Assembly (NCBI GenBank): GCA_030040755.1
Contig: JASHTC010000085.1
Coordinates: forward strand, 1-8,719
Source of the DNA: Thermoplasmata archaeon
GTDB lineage: Archaea > Thermoplasmatota > Thermoplasmata > Lutacidiplasmatales > UBA184
Reading direction: 5' to 3'
DNA length: 8,719 bases
Shown piece by piece: positions 1-6,328 of this stretch. The notes under the pieces were generated by a model that ran no database searches, was not told the origin of the DNA, and saw nothing but the letters and a program-made list of their open reading frames with translations. The translations under genes were made by a program, and so were the position numbers. Positions within the stretch are counted from its first letter, which is position 1, and each line of letters opens with the position of its first letter.

Positions 1-23
1 CCGAGGAGGAGGCCCGCCGATGA
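1..23 (+). CDS. 3' end of an upstream gene (partial)
   Basis: The frame entering from the left edge reads E-E-E-A-R-R and stops at TGA 21-23. That stop shares the tetranucleotide ATGA (20-23) with the next gene's ATG. This overlap is typical of translationally coupled operon genes and recurs at 202-205. The stretch is too short to identify the product. By context it could be another respiratory subunit such as oxidase subunit II, which is missing from the window, but that is only a guess. The GA-rich bases also form the SD of the next gene, so the reading frame could be accidental. Confidence 0.35.
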
Positions 24-205
24 GCCTCTCCCCCGACGAGATCGTCGACCTCACCGAGATCCTCGTGGTGCTGATGGGGATCGGCGTCACGTGGGCGGTC
101 TACCACGGGAGCGACAAGGCCGAGCTGCCGGGCGAGGCGTCCGTCCCGGACCCCCACGAGGTGGACGACGCGATGCCCGACACCTCCGGGAGGACGCTGA
201 CATGA
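20..205 (+). CDS. Small single-helix membrane protein of the respiratory operon
   Basis: This 61-aa protein has a short acidic N-terminus, one hydrophobic segment at about residues 13-29 (ILVVLMGIGVTWAVY) and a hydrophilic, Asp/Glu/Pro-rich tail of about 30 residues. I do not recognise a family. Its place directly before the Rieske gene, joined by an ATGA overlap (ATG 202, TGA 203-205), suggests a small accessory subunit of the bc complex or oxidase, much as other oxidases carry tiny single-helix subunits. The ATG at 20 follows a strong SD (GGAGGAGG, 5-12) at 7-nt spacing. The function is inferred from position only. The protein reading is supported by the SD, the overlap and the clear helix. 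Confidence 0.7.
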   Translation: MSLSPDEIVDLTEILVVLMGIGVTWAVYHGSDKAELPGEASVPDPHEVDDAMPDTSGRTLT

Positions 206-1026
206 GCTGGGAGATCGACTGCGCGAGCTCGTGCCCCTTCCTCGCCGAGCGCTCGCCGGCGTTCGACTTCCCCGTCGGCCAGGTGCGCCGGGTCGCGAGC
301 GGGGGCGAGGACAGCGACGTCGACGAGACCCGCCGCAACATCCTGAAGCTGGCCGGGGTCGGCGCGCTGGTCCTTGCGGGCGGCGGGCTCGGCGCGGCGG
401 CGCTGCAGTACTCGGTACCCCCCACGATCGGCCTGACGAGCTACCCGAAGGTCGCCCTGGTTGACGTCAGCGGCAAACCCCTCACGGTCGACGCGGCGAT
501 GGCCGAGTACAACGTCGGCACGAGCGACCTCTTCATCTTCGACTACCCGTTGCGCAACGAGCCGAACTTCTTCCTGAACCTCAACACGGTGGACAGTCAG
601 CGGCCGACCAGCAGCAACCCGGGAGCCTGGATGGTGCCCGGTGGGATCGGTCCGAACGGCTCGATCGTGGGGTACAGCGCGATCTGCCAGCACCTCGGCT
701 GCCCGGCGCCGGCCATCGCCTACTACCCGCCCGGGACGTGCCCGAGGACGTTCGCCGGCGGCACGCTGCCGTTCTACATCCACTGCTCCTGCCATGGGTC
801 GACCTACGACGTCACGCACTCGGCCGCCAACCTGACCGGGCCGGCGGTGCTTCCGCTCCCGCAGGTGACCCTGGAGCAGGACTCGTCGGGGAACATCTAC
901 GCCACGGGGCTGACCGGACCGCCGGTCAACGGCCACCTCAACTCCCTCCAAGGCGACTACGGCGTCGGCTCGACGAGCCAGCTGAGCCGCGAGACGCCCG
1001 TCATCCTATGCAGCTTCCCGAGCTAG
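202..1026 (+). CDS. Rieske [2Fe-2S] iron-sulfur protein of a cytochrome bc-type complex
   Basis: This 274-aa Rieske subunit passes electrons from quinol at the Qo site of cytochrome b to a downstream carrier on the outer face of the membrane. Box I is CQHLGC (C162, H164, with C167) and box II is CSCHGS (C195, H198, with C197). This gives the four cluster ligands and the usual disulfide pair. A twin-arginine-like motif, TRRNILKLAG (R44, R45), precedes a hydrophobic anchor at about 50-68, so Tat export with a retained helix is likely. Two things are unusual: the boxes are 30 residues apart, with an extra C180 between them, and about 40 residues, including C7 and C11, lie before the RR motif. 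ATG 202 is chosen because it overlaps the previous stop and follows GGGAGG (188-193) by 8 nt. Cytochrome b starts 12 nt downstream. Confidence 0.93.
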   Translation: MSWEIDCASSCPFLAERSPAFDFPVGQVRRVASGGEDSDVDETRRNILKLAGVGALVLAGGGLGAAALQYSVPPTIGLTSYPKVALVDVSGKPLTVDAAMAEYNVGTSDLFIFDYPLRNEPNFFLNLNTVDSQRPTSSNPGAWMVPGGIGPNGSIVGYSAICQHLGCPAPAIAYYPPGTCPRTFAGGTLPFYIHCSCHGSTYDVTHSAANLTGPAVLPLPQVTLEQDSSGNIYATGLTGPPVNGHLNSLQGDYGVGSTSQLSRETPVILCSFPS

Positions 1027-1038
1027 AGGGGGTGGAGG

Positions 1039-2397
1039 GTGTCGGTCTCGGGCTGGTACAATCGGACCCTCAACAAGATCTGGGGGTTCGTCGAGGACCG
1101 CACCGCGATGAGGCGGTGGGCCCTCCGGCCCCAGCCCGCGTTCACGTTCAAGCCCTCCTACTGGACCGGCGCGTTCGTCGCGGTCGCGCTCGTCTACCAG
1201 ATCATCTCGGGCGCGCTGCTGTTGCTCTACTACCAGCCCAGCACGAACGCGACCCTCACCGCCTGCGGCCAGACGGTCGGCTCGCTGTCGACCGCGCCGG
1301 CCGCGTGGTGTTCGACGTACTACATCATCAACTCCGTCCCGATGGGCTCGATCCTCCTCTCGAGCCACCTCTACGGCGCCTACGCCATGATCTTCCTGAT
1401 GTTCCTGCACTTCTTCCGCGGCTACTACGTCGGGGTGTACAAGTCCCCGCGCGAGTTCTCCTGGATGGTCGGCACCCTCCTGATGGTCGTCACCCTCGGG
1501 ATGGGGTTCACGGGGTACCTGCTCCCGTACACCCAGCTCGCCTACAATGCGACCAACGTCGGGGTCGTCCTCGCGCTCCGCCTGCCCACGCTCGGCCCGC
1601 TGATCGGCCCGTTCATCCTCGGCGACGGTACGTCGCAAGGCCTGCTCAGTCGGATGTTCGACGCCCATGTGATCCTGCTGCCGCTCGCGCTCGCGGGGCT
1701 CTTCTACGCCCATCTGTCGCTCTTCGAGTCCCACGGGATCGCCCCGCCCGCGACCTCCGACCCGACCCAGCGACGTCGGTTCACGGACAAGGAGGAGAAG
1801 GACCACGTCCCGTTCATCCCGCACATCTTCTTCTACACGCTGAAGTGGGGGCTCCTCTACCTCGGTATCCTCTTCGGGATCGCCGCGCTCTGGCCGTGGA
1901 ACCTCCCCACGTACGTCGGGAACACCGCCGCGGCCGCGGTCGTGACCGAGCCCGACTGGTACTTCCTCTGGCTGTTCAAACTGGTCGATTTCCAGGGGGT
2001 CACGCCGGTGATCGCGATCGGCGGCTCGACGGCGATCCTCCTCTACATCCTATTCCTGCCGTTCCTCGACCGCTCGAAGCGGACCCATCCGCGCGACCGA
2101 CCGGTCTTCATCTATCTGGCGACCTGCCTGCTCGAATTCTTCATCCTGATGACCGTCTGGGGCGGAGAGACCCCGGGGGTGCAGATCACCTACCCGAGCA
2201 TCGCGCTCGGGATCGGTCCGATCTTCGGGGTGACCGCGGTCGCCGTCGGGCTCTTCCACTGGCGGTACCGGCTCAGCTACCGGCGCCGGCTCGCGGCCCG
2301 TCAGATGAGCTACGCCGGGCCGTACCCGCGAGGCGCCCCCTCGGTCAGCGGCTCGCACCCGACCTCGGCGGTCTCGGAGGTGGGGTCCTCTGACTGA
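1039..2397 (+). CDS. Cytochrome b of a bc-type quinol oxidising complex
   Basis: This is a 452-aa, one-piece cytochrome b carrying both the heme-binding N-terminal part and the C-terminal part that is split off in b6f complexes. Heme ligands are H110 and H124 in helix B (14 apart) and H210 and H225 in helix D (15 apart). The 15-residue step in helix D is the b6-like spacing; mitochondrial-type proteins have 14. The Qo motif is PDWY (305-308), not PEWY. Two cysteines (C76, C91) lie in the extracellular A-B loop and might form a disulfide. Further helices follow at about 268-286, 322-342, 357-375 and 385-405, then a basic, Ser/Gly-rich tail. GTG 1039 directly abuts GGAGG (1034-1038), which is unusually tight. 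It is the only usable start after the in-frame Rieske stop; the next ATG, at 1108, would lose conserved N-terminal sequence. Confidence 0.94.
   Translation: MSVSGWYNRTLNKIWGFVEDRTAMRRWALRPQPAFTFKPSYWTGAFVAVALVYQIISGALLLLYYQPSTNATLTACGQTVGSLSTAPAAWCSTYYIINSVPMGSILLSSHLYGAYAMIFLMFLHFFRGYYVGVYKSPREFSWMVGTLLMVVTLGMGFTGYLLPYTQLAYNATNVGVVLALRLPTLGPLIGPFILGDGTSQGLLSRMFDAHVILLPLALAGLFYAHLSLFESHGIAPPATSDPTQRRRFTDKEEKDHVPFIPHIFFYTLKWGLLYLGILFGIAALWPWNLPTYVGNTAAAAVVTEPDWYFLWLFKLVDFQGVTPVIAIGGSTAILLYILFLPFLDRSKRTHPRDRPVFIYLATCLLEFFILMTVWGGETPGVQITYPSIALGIGPIFGVTAVAVGLFHWRYRLSYRRRLAARQMSYAGPYPRGAPSVSGSHPTSAVSEVGSSD
2376..2380 (+). promoter_or_regulatory. Shine-Dalgarno site for the CTG-initiated small membrane gene
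   Basis: GGAGG lies inside the 3' end of the cytochrome b gene, 9 nt before CTG 2390. No ATG, GTG or TTG in the right frame stands near it. The site therefore argues for CTG as the start of the following gene rather than the internal GTG at 2462, which has no SD. Confidence 0.55.
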
Positions 2398-2656
2398 GAG
2401 CGAGACGTCCCCCCCGCAGTGGCGCACCGGGGCCCTCTGGGCGGTCCTGTCGGTCTTCCTGGTGTTCGGGGCGACCGGCCTCGCGACGATCGTCTACGGT
2501 CTCACCGGGACCCTCGCCGGCCAGTGGTGGGACCTGATCGTCCTCGGGGCCGGGGTCGCGATCGCCGCGCTCTCGTTCCTGTTCATGGCGGGGATCCTCT
2601 ACCGGGTCGACCGGTACCGGGGGACCACCGGGCGGAGGGTCGAGCTCTTTGAGTAG
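2390..2656 (+). CDS. Two-helix membrane protein with probable CTG start
   Basis: An open frame of 88 codons encodes two hydrophobic helices (about residues 15-40 and 47-73), a short polar N-terminus and a basic C-terminus (YRVDRYRGTTGRRVELFE). I do not recognise the family. It lies between cytochrome b and a three-helix protein and so may be an accessory subunit of the bc complex or oxidase. The frame has no ATG, and its first standard start, GTG 2462, would cut into helix 1 and lacks an SD. CTG 2390 has GGAGG 9 nt upstream and overlaps the cytochrome b stop by 8 nt. The next gene (TTG 2649) has the same geometry. A sequencing error creating or hiding a start is the alternative. Expression as a protein is likely; the exact start is less certain. 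Confidence 0.68.
   Translation: MTESETSPPQWRTGALWAVLSVFLVFGATGLATIVYGLTGTLAGQWWDLIVLGAGVAIAALSFLFMAGILYRVDRYRGTTGRRVELFE
2634..2638 (+). promoter_or_regulatory. Shine-Dalgarno site for the TTG-initiated membrane gene
   Basis: GGAGG stands 10 nt before TTG 2649 and supports that rare start codon. Its arrangement, an SD inside the upstream gene and then an 8-nt overlap, mirrors the site at 2376-2380. Confidence 0.6.
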
Positions 2657-3029
2657 CCCCGCCCTGACGCCCGACGAGTTCCATCGCCTGCGCGAGCGGG
2701 TGCTCAACCTCTACACGGCGACCGTCGTGCTGATGCTGCTCGGCATCGGCGTCCTCCTGGTCTACACGGTCGTCCTCGTGGGCCCGCTCACCTCCCCCGG
2801 CGCGCAGGAGTCGTTCGGGCTCGCCCTCGCCCTCGGCTTCCTCATGGCCGCGGTCGTCGGCCACCTGGTCGACCGGATGTACCGGGTCTGGCCGCTCGGG
2901 CGCCGCATCCACCCGACCGCGCCGGGACCCGTGACCCCGCAGGCGGAGGTCCGCTTCTTCCAGGTCCTCGTCGTCGTCTGCGCCGCGGCGGGGATCGCCT
3001 ACCTCCTGGGAGCGCTGATCGCCGGATGA
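2649..3029 (+). CDS. Three-helix membrane protein of the respiratory operon
   Basis: This 126-aa protein has a charged, probably helical cytoplasmic N-terminus (residues 8-20) and three hydrophobic segments at about 22-46, 56-74 and 102-125. A basic loop lies at about 76-92 (DRMYRVWPLGRRIH). I do not recognise a named family. The position between cytochrome b and oxidase subunit I suggests an accessory or assembly subunit linking the two complexes; a highly diverged small oxidase subunit is another possibility. The start is TTG 2649, supported by GGAGG at 2634-2638, and it overlaps the previous stop by 8 nt. The next in-frame ATG comes only inside helix 1. The oxidase gene begins 15 nt after its stop. 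Confidence 0.8.
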   Translation: MSSPALTPDEFHRLRERVLNLYTATVVLMLLGIGVLLVYTVVLVGPLTSPGAQESFGLALALGFLMAAVVGHLVDRMYRVWPLGRRIHPTAPGPVTPQAEVRFFQVLVVVCAAAGIAYLLGALIAG

Positions 3030-3044
3030 GCGGAGGCCGCTAGC

Positions 3045-4727
3045 ATGGACATCGAAACGACCGCGGTCGTCACGCTCCTCATCGCCGCGTTCGCCGGCTT
3101 CCTCCTCTGGGCGTTCAGCACCCACGGGACCTGGCTCGTCTACCAGATCCGCAAGTGGCTGTTCACCACCGACCACCGGAAGATCGGCCTGATGTACATC
3201 GCGATCGGGATCCTATTCTTCTTCATCGGCGGGATCTACGCGACCCTGATCCGCACCGACCTCGGGCTCGTGCAGGGGCTCGGGATGGACCCGCAGACGA
3301 CCCTCGGCATCACGCCGGACGTCTACTCGACCCTGTTCACGATGCACGGCGTGCTGATGATCTTCATGTTCATCATGCCGACCCTCGCCGGGTTCGGCAA
3401 CTTCCTCGTCCCGTCCATGATCGGCGCGCGGGAGATGGCGCTTCCCCGGATCAACGCCATCGCCTTCTGGATGCTCCCGCCCGCCGGCGTGATCCTGATC
3501 CTCTCGAACGCCTACGCCGGCTGGACCGGCTACGTCCCGCTCTCTCTCGAGACCCTGCCCGGCAACCCCTACGGCCTCGACCTGTGGATCCTCGGGCTGC
3601 ACATCCTGACGATCTCCTCGATGATGGGGGCGGTGAACTTCCTCGTCACGATCACCAAGCACCGGGCGCCGGGCGTCCACTACTGGAACATGCCCCTGTT
3701 CGTCTGGTCGATCCTGATCAACTCCGTCCTCCTGATCTTCGCCCTCCCCGAGCTGTCGATCGCGCTGACGTTCGTCCTCTCCGACCGGACCTTCGGCACG
3801 CACATCCTCGCCGCCGTGAACGGCACCCCGCTCGGGGGCGCGCTCCTCTACCAGAACATCTTCTGGTTCTTCGCCCACCCCGAGGTCTACATCATGGTCC
3901 TGCCGGCGTTCGGGATCATCTCGACGATCCTCCCCAAGCTCGCCCGCAAGGACATCTTCGGCTACGGGGCGATGGCGATCGCGCTCGGGGTCTTCGCCGT
4001 GCTCTCCTTCGCGGTCTGGGAGCATCACATGTTCGTGACCGGGGTCGACGTGAACATCCAGTTCGTCTTCATGCTCTCGACGATGGCGATCGCGGTCCCC
4101 TCCGCGGTCAAGACGTTCAACTGGATCGCGACGCTCTGGGGCGGGCGGATCTGGATGGCGGTCCCGATGTGGTTCTGCCTGGCGTTCGTCACCGGGTTCG
4201 TCATCGGCGGGCTCTCGGGCCTCTTCCTGGCCTCCGTCCCGATCGACTACCTCTACCACGGGACGTACTTCGTGGTGGCGCATTTCCACTACATCCTGCT
4301 CGGGGGGACGCTGATGGCGATCTTCGCCGGGATCTACTTCTACTACCCGATCCTCATCCACCGCTGGTACGACCAGAAGCTCGGCCAGATCCACTTCGCG
4401 CTCACCTACGTCGGGGTGAACCTCCTCCTGTTCCCGATGTTCATCCTCGGCGCCGAGGGGATGCCCCGGCGGGTCTACACCTACCTGTGGACGGGCAACT
4501 TCCAGGCGCTCAACTTCCTCTCCACGATGGGCGCCTACATCCTCGGCATCGGCCAGCTCGTCTTCCTGTTCAACATGGTCTACAGCTACTTCGCCGGCGA
4601 GCCCGTCACGACCGCCGACCCGTGGGGCGAGGAGCTCGCGGTCAAGATGACCGGGCCGGTGGCGACGCCCGAGCCGACCCCGCTGCGCCGACCGGTCCCG
4701 ACCGTCTCGTCGAGCGAGGTCGAGTAG
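3045..4727 (+). CDS. Heme-copper (aa3-type) terminal oxidase subunit I
   Basis: This 560-aa catalytic subunit reduces O2 to water at a heme a3/CuB centre and pumps protons across the membrane. Visible ligands are H101 (low-spin heme), H278, H327 and H328 (CuB), H413 (heme a3) and H415 (low-spin heme). Y282, in AHPEVY (277-282), is the Tyr expected to be cross-linked to H278. E280 in that motif places it in the A1-type group. The K-channel lysine is K356, with S353 where Thr is usual. R475 and R476 match the propionate-binding pair. At the D-channel entrance the usual Asp is Glu (E130 in GARE), while N119 and N137 keep their places. An extra N-terminal helix (about 7-24) precedes the TDHRKIG motif. 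ATG 3045 follows GGAGG (3032-3036) by 8 nt. CtaA starts 10 nt after the stop. Confidence 0.96.
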   Translation: MDIETTAVVTLLIAAFAGFLLWAFSTHGTWLVYQIRKWLFTTDHRKIGLMYIAIGILFFFIGGIYATLIRTDLGLVQGLGMDPQTTLGITPDVYSTLFTMHGVLMIFMFIMPTLAGFGNFLVPSMIGAREMALPRINAIAFWMLPPAGVILILSNAYAGWTGYVPLSLETLPGNPYGLDLWILGLHILTISSMMGAVNFLVTITKHRAPGVHYWNMPLFVWSILINSVLLIFALPELSIALTFVLSDRTFGTHILAAVNGTPLGGALLYQNIFWFFAHPEVYIMVLPAFGIISTILPKLARKDIFGYGAMAIALGVFAVLSFAVWEHHMFVTGVDVNIQFVFMLSTMAIAVPSAVKTFNWIATLWGGRIWMAVPMWFCLAFVTGFVIGGLSGLFLASVPIDYLYHGTYFVVAHFHYILLGGTLMAIFAGIYFYYPILIHRWYDQKLGQIHFALTYVGVNLLLFPMFILGAEGMPRRVYTYLWTGNFQALNFLSTMGAYILGIGQLVFLFNMVYSYFAGEPVTTADPWGEELAVKMTGPVATPEPTPLRRPVPTVSSSEVE

Positions 4728-4737
4728 CGAGGGACCG

Positions 4738-5316
4738 ATGCGGGGCCACGACCTGTTCCGGTGCGCCGCGATCTTCGCGGTCGTCCTCTGCTACTCGACG
4801 ATCCTGCTCGGGGGGAACGTCGTCACGAGCGGGAACGGGCTCGCCTGCCCGGACTGGCCGTCCTGCTTCGGGAACGGCAACCTCCTCCCCGCCTTCCAGG
4901 GAGGGGTCGTCGCCGAGTGGAGCCACCGGGTCTCGGCGTTCTTCCTCTCGACGTGCGTCCTCGTCCTGGCGGTGCTGGGGGTGGCCTTCGAGCGCTCCCG
5001 TCGCGTCCTCCAGCGGCTGTCCTTCGGCGCGCTCGCGCTCGTCGTGACCGAGGCGCTCCTCGGAGGCCTCGTGGTCGAGAACAAGCTCGCGGGGGCGCTC
5101 GTCATCGCGCACCTCGGGATCGCGACCGTGCTCTTCGGCATCCTCTTGCTCATCGCCGCGCTGTCGAACCTGCGCGACCTGCCCCGGCGCTGGGTCCGGT
5201 GGGCCCGGGAGGCTGCCGAGGGGACCCCTCCCCCGCTCTCCGCGCCGGTCGAGCCGGTGCGTCCCCCGGCTCCGTCCGACCCGGCCCGGGCGGGTGTCGC
5301 GCCCCGGGAAGCCTAA
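4738..5316 (+). CDS. ctaA: Compact heme A synthase (CtaA/COX15 family)
   Basis: This 192-aa membrane protein belongs to the family that oxidises the C8 methyl of heme O to give heme A for the adjacent oxidase. It has one four-helix bundle (about residues 8-26, 64-84, 94-113 and 119-142), roughly half a standard eight-helix CtaA. Compact archaeal forms of this kind are known, for example in Aeropyrum. Key residues are E60 and H63 (EWSHR), H125 (VIAHLG) and the cysteine pair C37/C43 in CPDWPSC, in the extracellular loop where bacterial type enzymes carry a redox-active pair. If it acts as a homodimer it would rebuild the full bundle. A Pro/Ala-rich hydrophilic tail follows from about residue 161 and is not part of the usual fold. 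ATG 4738 is preceded by GAGGG (4729-4733). Confidence 0.92.
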   Translation: MRGHDLFRCAAIFAVVLCYSTILLGGNVVTSGNGLACPDWPSCFGNGNLLPAFQGGVVAEWSHRVSAFFLSTCVLVLAVLGVAFERSRRVLQRLSFGALALVVTEALLGGLVVENKLAGALVIAHLGIATVLFGILLLIAALSNLRDLPRRWVRWAREAAEGTPPPLSAPVEPVRPPAPSDPARAGVAPREA

Positions 5317-5319
5317 ACC
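5312..5319 (+). promoter_or_regulatory. TATA-like box for ctaB
   Basis: The AT-rich octamer CCTAAACC, overlapping the ctaA stop, stands out in GC-rich sequence and is centred about 31 bp before ATG 5347. No SD precedes that ATG, so initiation at or just before the start codon is plausible. This box is weaker than those further downstream, and read-through from the operon is also possible. Confidence 0.4.
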
Positions 5320-5346
5320 GATTCCGGGGGTCGGCACGGTCGGTCC

Positions 5347-6276
5347 ATGGAACCGCCCCCTCCGCCCCCGGTCGACGCCTCGCCTGCCCGAGGAGGGCTC
5401 CGGGACTGGCTGTCGCTGACGAAGCCGGGGATCACGGCCCTCATCTGCCTCGTGGCCGTCGGAGGGTTCCTCCTGGCGGCGCCCCGGTCGATCGACCTCC
5501 TCCGTCTCGGGATCGTGGTGGGAGCCGGCGCGCTCGCCTCCGGTGGCTCCGCGATGCTGAACCACTACCTGGAGCGGGAGAGCGACCGCCGGATGAAGCG
5601 GACCCGCGAGCGGCCGCTCGCGGCCGAGCGGATCGCCTCGAGCGGCGCCGCCGCCGGGGTGGGCCTCGCGCTCGTGGGCCTCGGGGTGGGGATGGCCAGC
5701 TGGCTCCTCAACCCCCTGACCGGCGTCTCGATCCTCCTCGGGGCCCTCACCTACGTCGTCGTCTACACGGCCTGGCTGAAGCCGCGCTCCAGCTGGAACA
5801 TCGTGATCGGGGGGTTCGCCGGGAGCGCGCCCGCTCTCGCCGGCGGGGCGGCGGCGGTCGGGAGCTGGACGCCGGGGGTCCTCGCGCTGGCGCTCCTCGT
5901 CTTCCTGTGGACCCCTCCGCATTTCTGGAGCCTGGCGCTCCTGCTGAAGGACGACTACGCGCGGGCCGGCCTCCCGATGCTTCCCCGAATGGACGACGTC
6001 GGCTACTCCGGCCGGGTCGTGGTCGTCTCGGCGGCCCTCCTGGTCCCCGCCGCCGCCCTCGTCGGCGCCTGGGGGCTGGTCGTCCTCCCGGTCGCCGTCG
6101 CCCTGGTCGCTCTCGGCCTCGTCTTCGTCGCCCTGACGGTGCCCCTCTGGACCGAGGTCAGCCGTGCGACGGCGCGTCGGGGGTTCCTGTTCTCCGGGCC
6201 GTACCTCCTCGGCGTGGTGGTGGCCCTCGCGGTCAACGTCCCCCTCGTCCACCTCGGGCTGGCCACGGGCTGGTAG
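5347..6276 (+). CDS. ctaB: Heme O synthase (protoheme IX farnesyltransferase)
   Basis: This 309-aa UbiA-superfamily prenyltransferase attaches a farnesyl-type chain to heme b to give heme O, the substrate of CtaA. Family landmarks are LTKPGI (24-29), the first prenyl-diphosphate site N72-x3-E76-x3-D80 followed by the RTRERPL block (85-91), the WLKPRSSWN stretch (143-151), and FLWTPPHFW (186-194) with DDYARAGLPMLP (202-213). At E76 the usual Asp of the first motif is Glu. About eight or nine hydrophobic helices fill the rest. The first 20 residues are Pro-rich and disordered-looking. ATG 5347 is 30 nt after ctaA, has no SD and fits a leaderless transcript from the box at 5312-5319. The product serves the aa3-type oxidase encoded just upstream. 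Confidence 0.95.
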   Translation: MEPPPPPPVDASPARGGLRDWLSLTKPGITALICLVAVGGFLLAAPRSIDLLRLGIVVGAGALASGGSAMLNHYLERESDRRMKRTRERPLAAERIASSGAAAGVGLALVGLGVGMASWLLNPLTGVSILLGALTYVVVYTAWLKPRSSWNIVIGGFAGSAPALAGGAAAVGSWTPGVLALALLVFLWTPPHFWSLALLLKDDYARAGLPMLPRMDDVGYSGRVVVVSAALLVPAAALVGAWGLVVLPVAVALVALGLVFVALTVPLWTEVSRATARRGFLFSGPYLLGVVVALAVNVPLVHLGLATGW

Positions 6277-6297
6277 GGTCGCTCCGCGCTCGGTGAG

Positions 6298-6304
6298 CTT
6301 ATCT
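6298..6304 (+). promoter_or_regulatory. TATA-like box for the 235-aa gene
   Basis: CTTATCT is centred about 28 bp before ATG 6329, the spacing expected if transcription starts at the start codon. No SD is present between them. Confidence 0.5.
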
Positions 6305-6328
6305 CGCCTTCCGAGCCTATCGTTGTCG

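Noticed and set aside
91..201. Extension of the Rieske gene upstream to position 91
   Set aside because: The extra 37 residues are Arg/Gly-rich and overlap the 61-aa gene in another frame; ATG 202 has an SD and an ATGA overlap.
100..951. Long minus-strand frame opposite the Rieske gene
   Set aside because: Composition is Arg/Val/Glu repeats typical of antisense shadows; the Rieske motifs on the plus strand settle the coding strand.
2611..2620. Palindrome CCGGTACCGG as an operator
   Set aside because: It lies inside coding sequence of the two-helix gene and such palindromes are expected by chance in GC-rich DNA.
2462..2656. GTG 2462 as the start of the two-helix protein
   Set aside because: It would remove half of the first helix and has no SD upstream; CTG 2390 fits better.
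3155..5047. A 630-codon plus-strand frame overlapping oxidase subunit I
   Set aside because: The product is an Arg/Asp/Pro-rich shadow of subunit I and ctaA in another frame, with no membrane segments or motifs.
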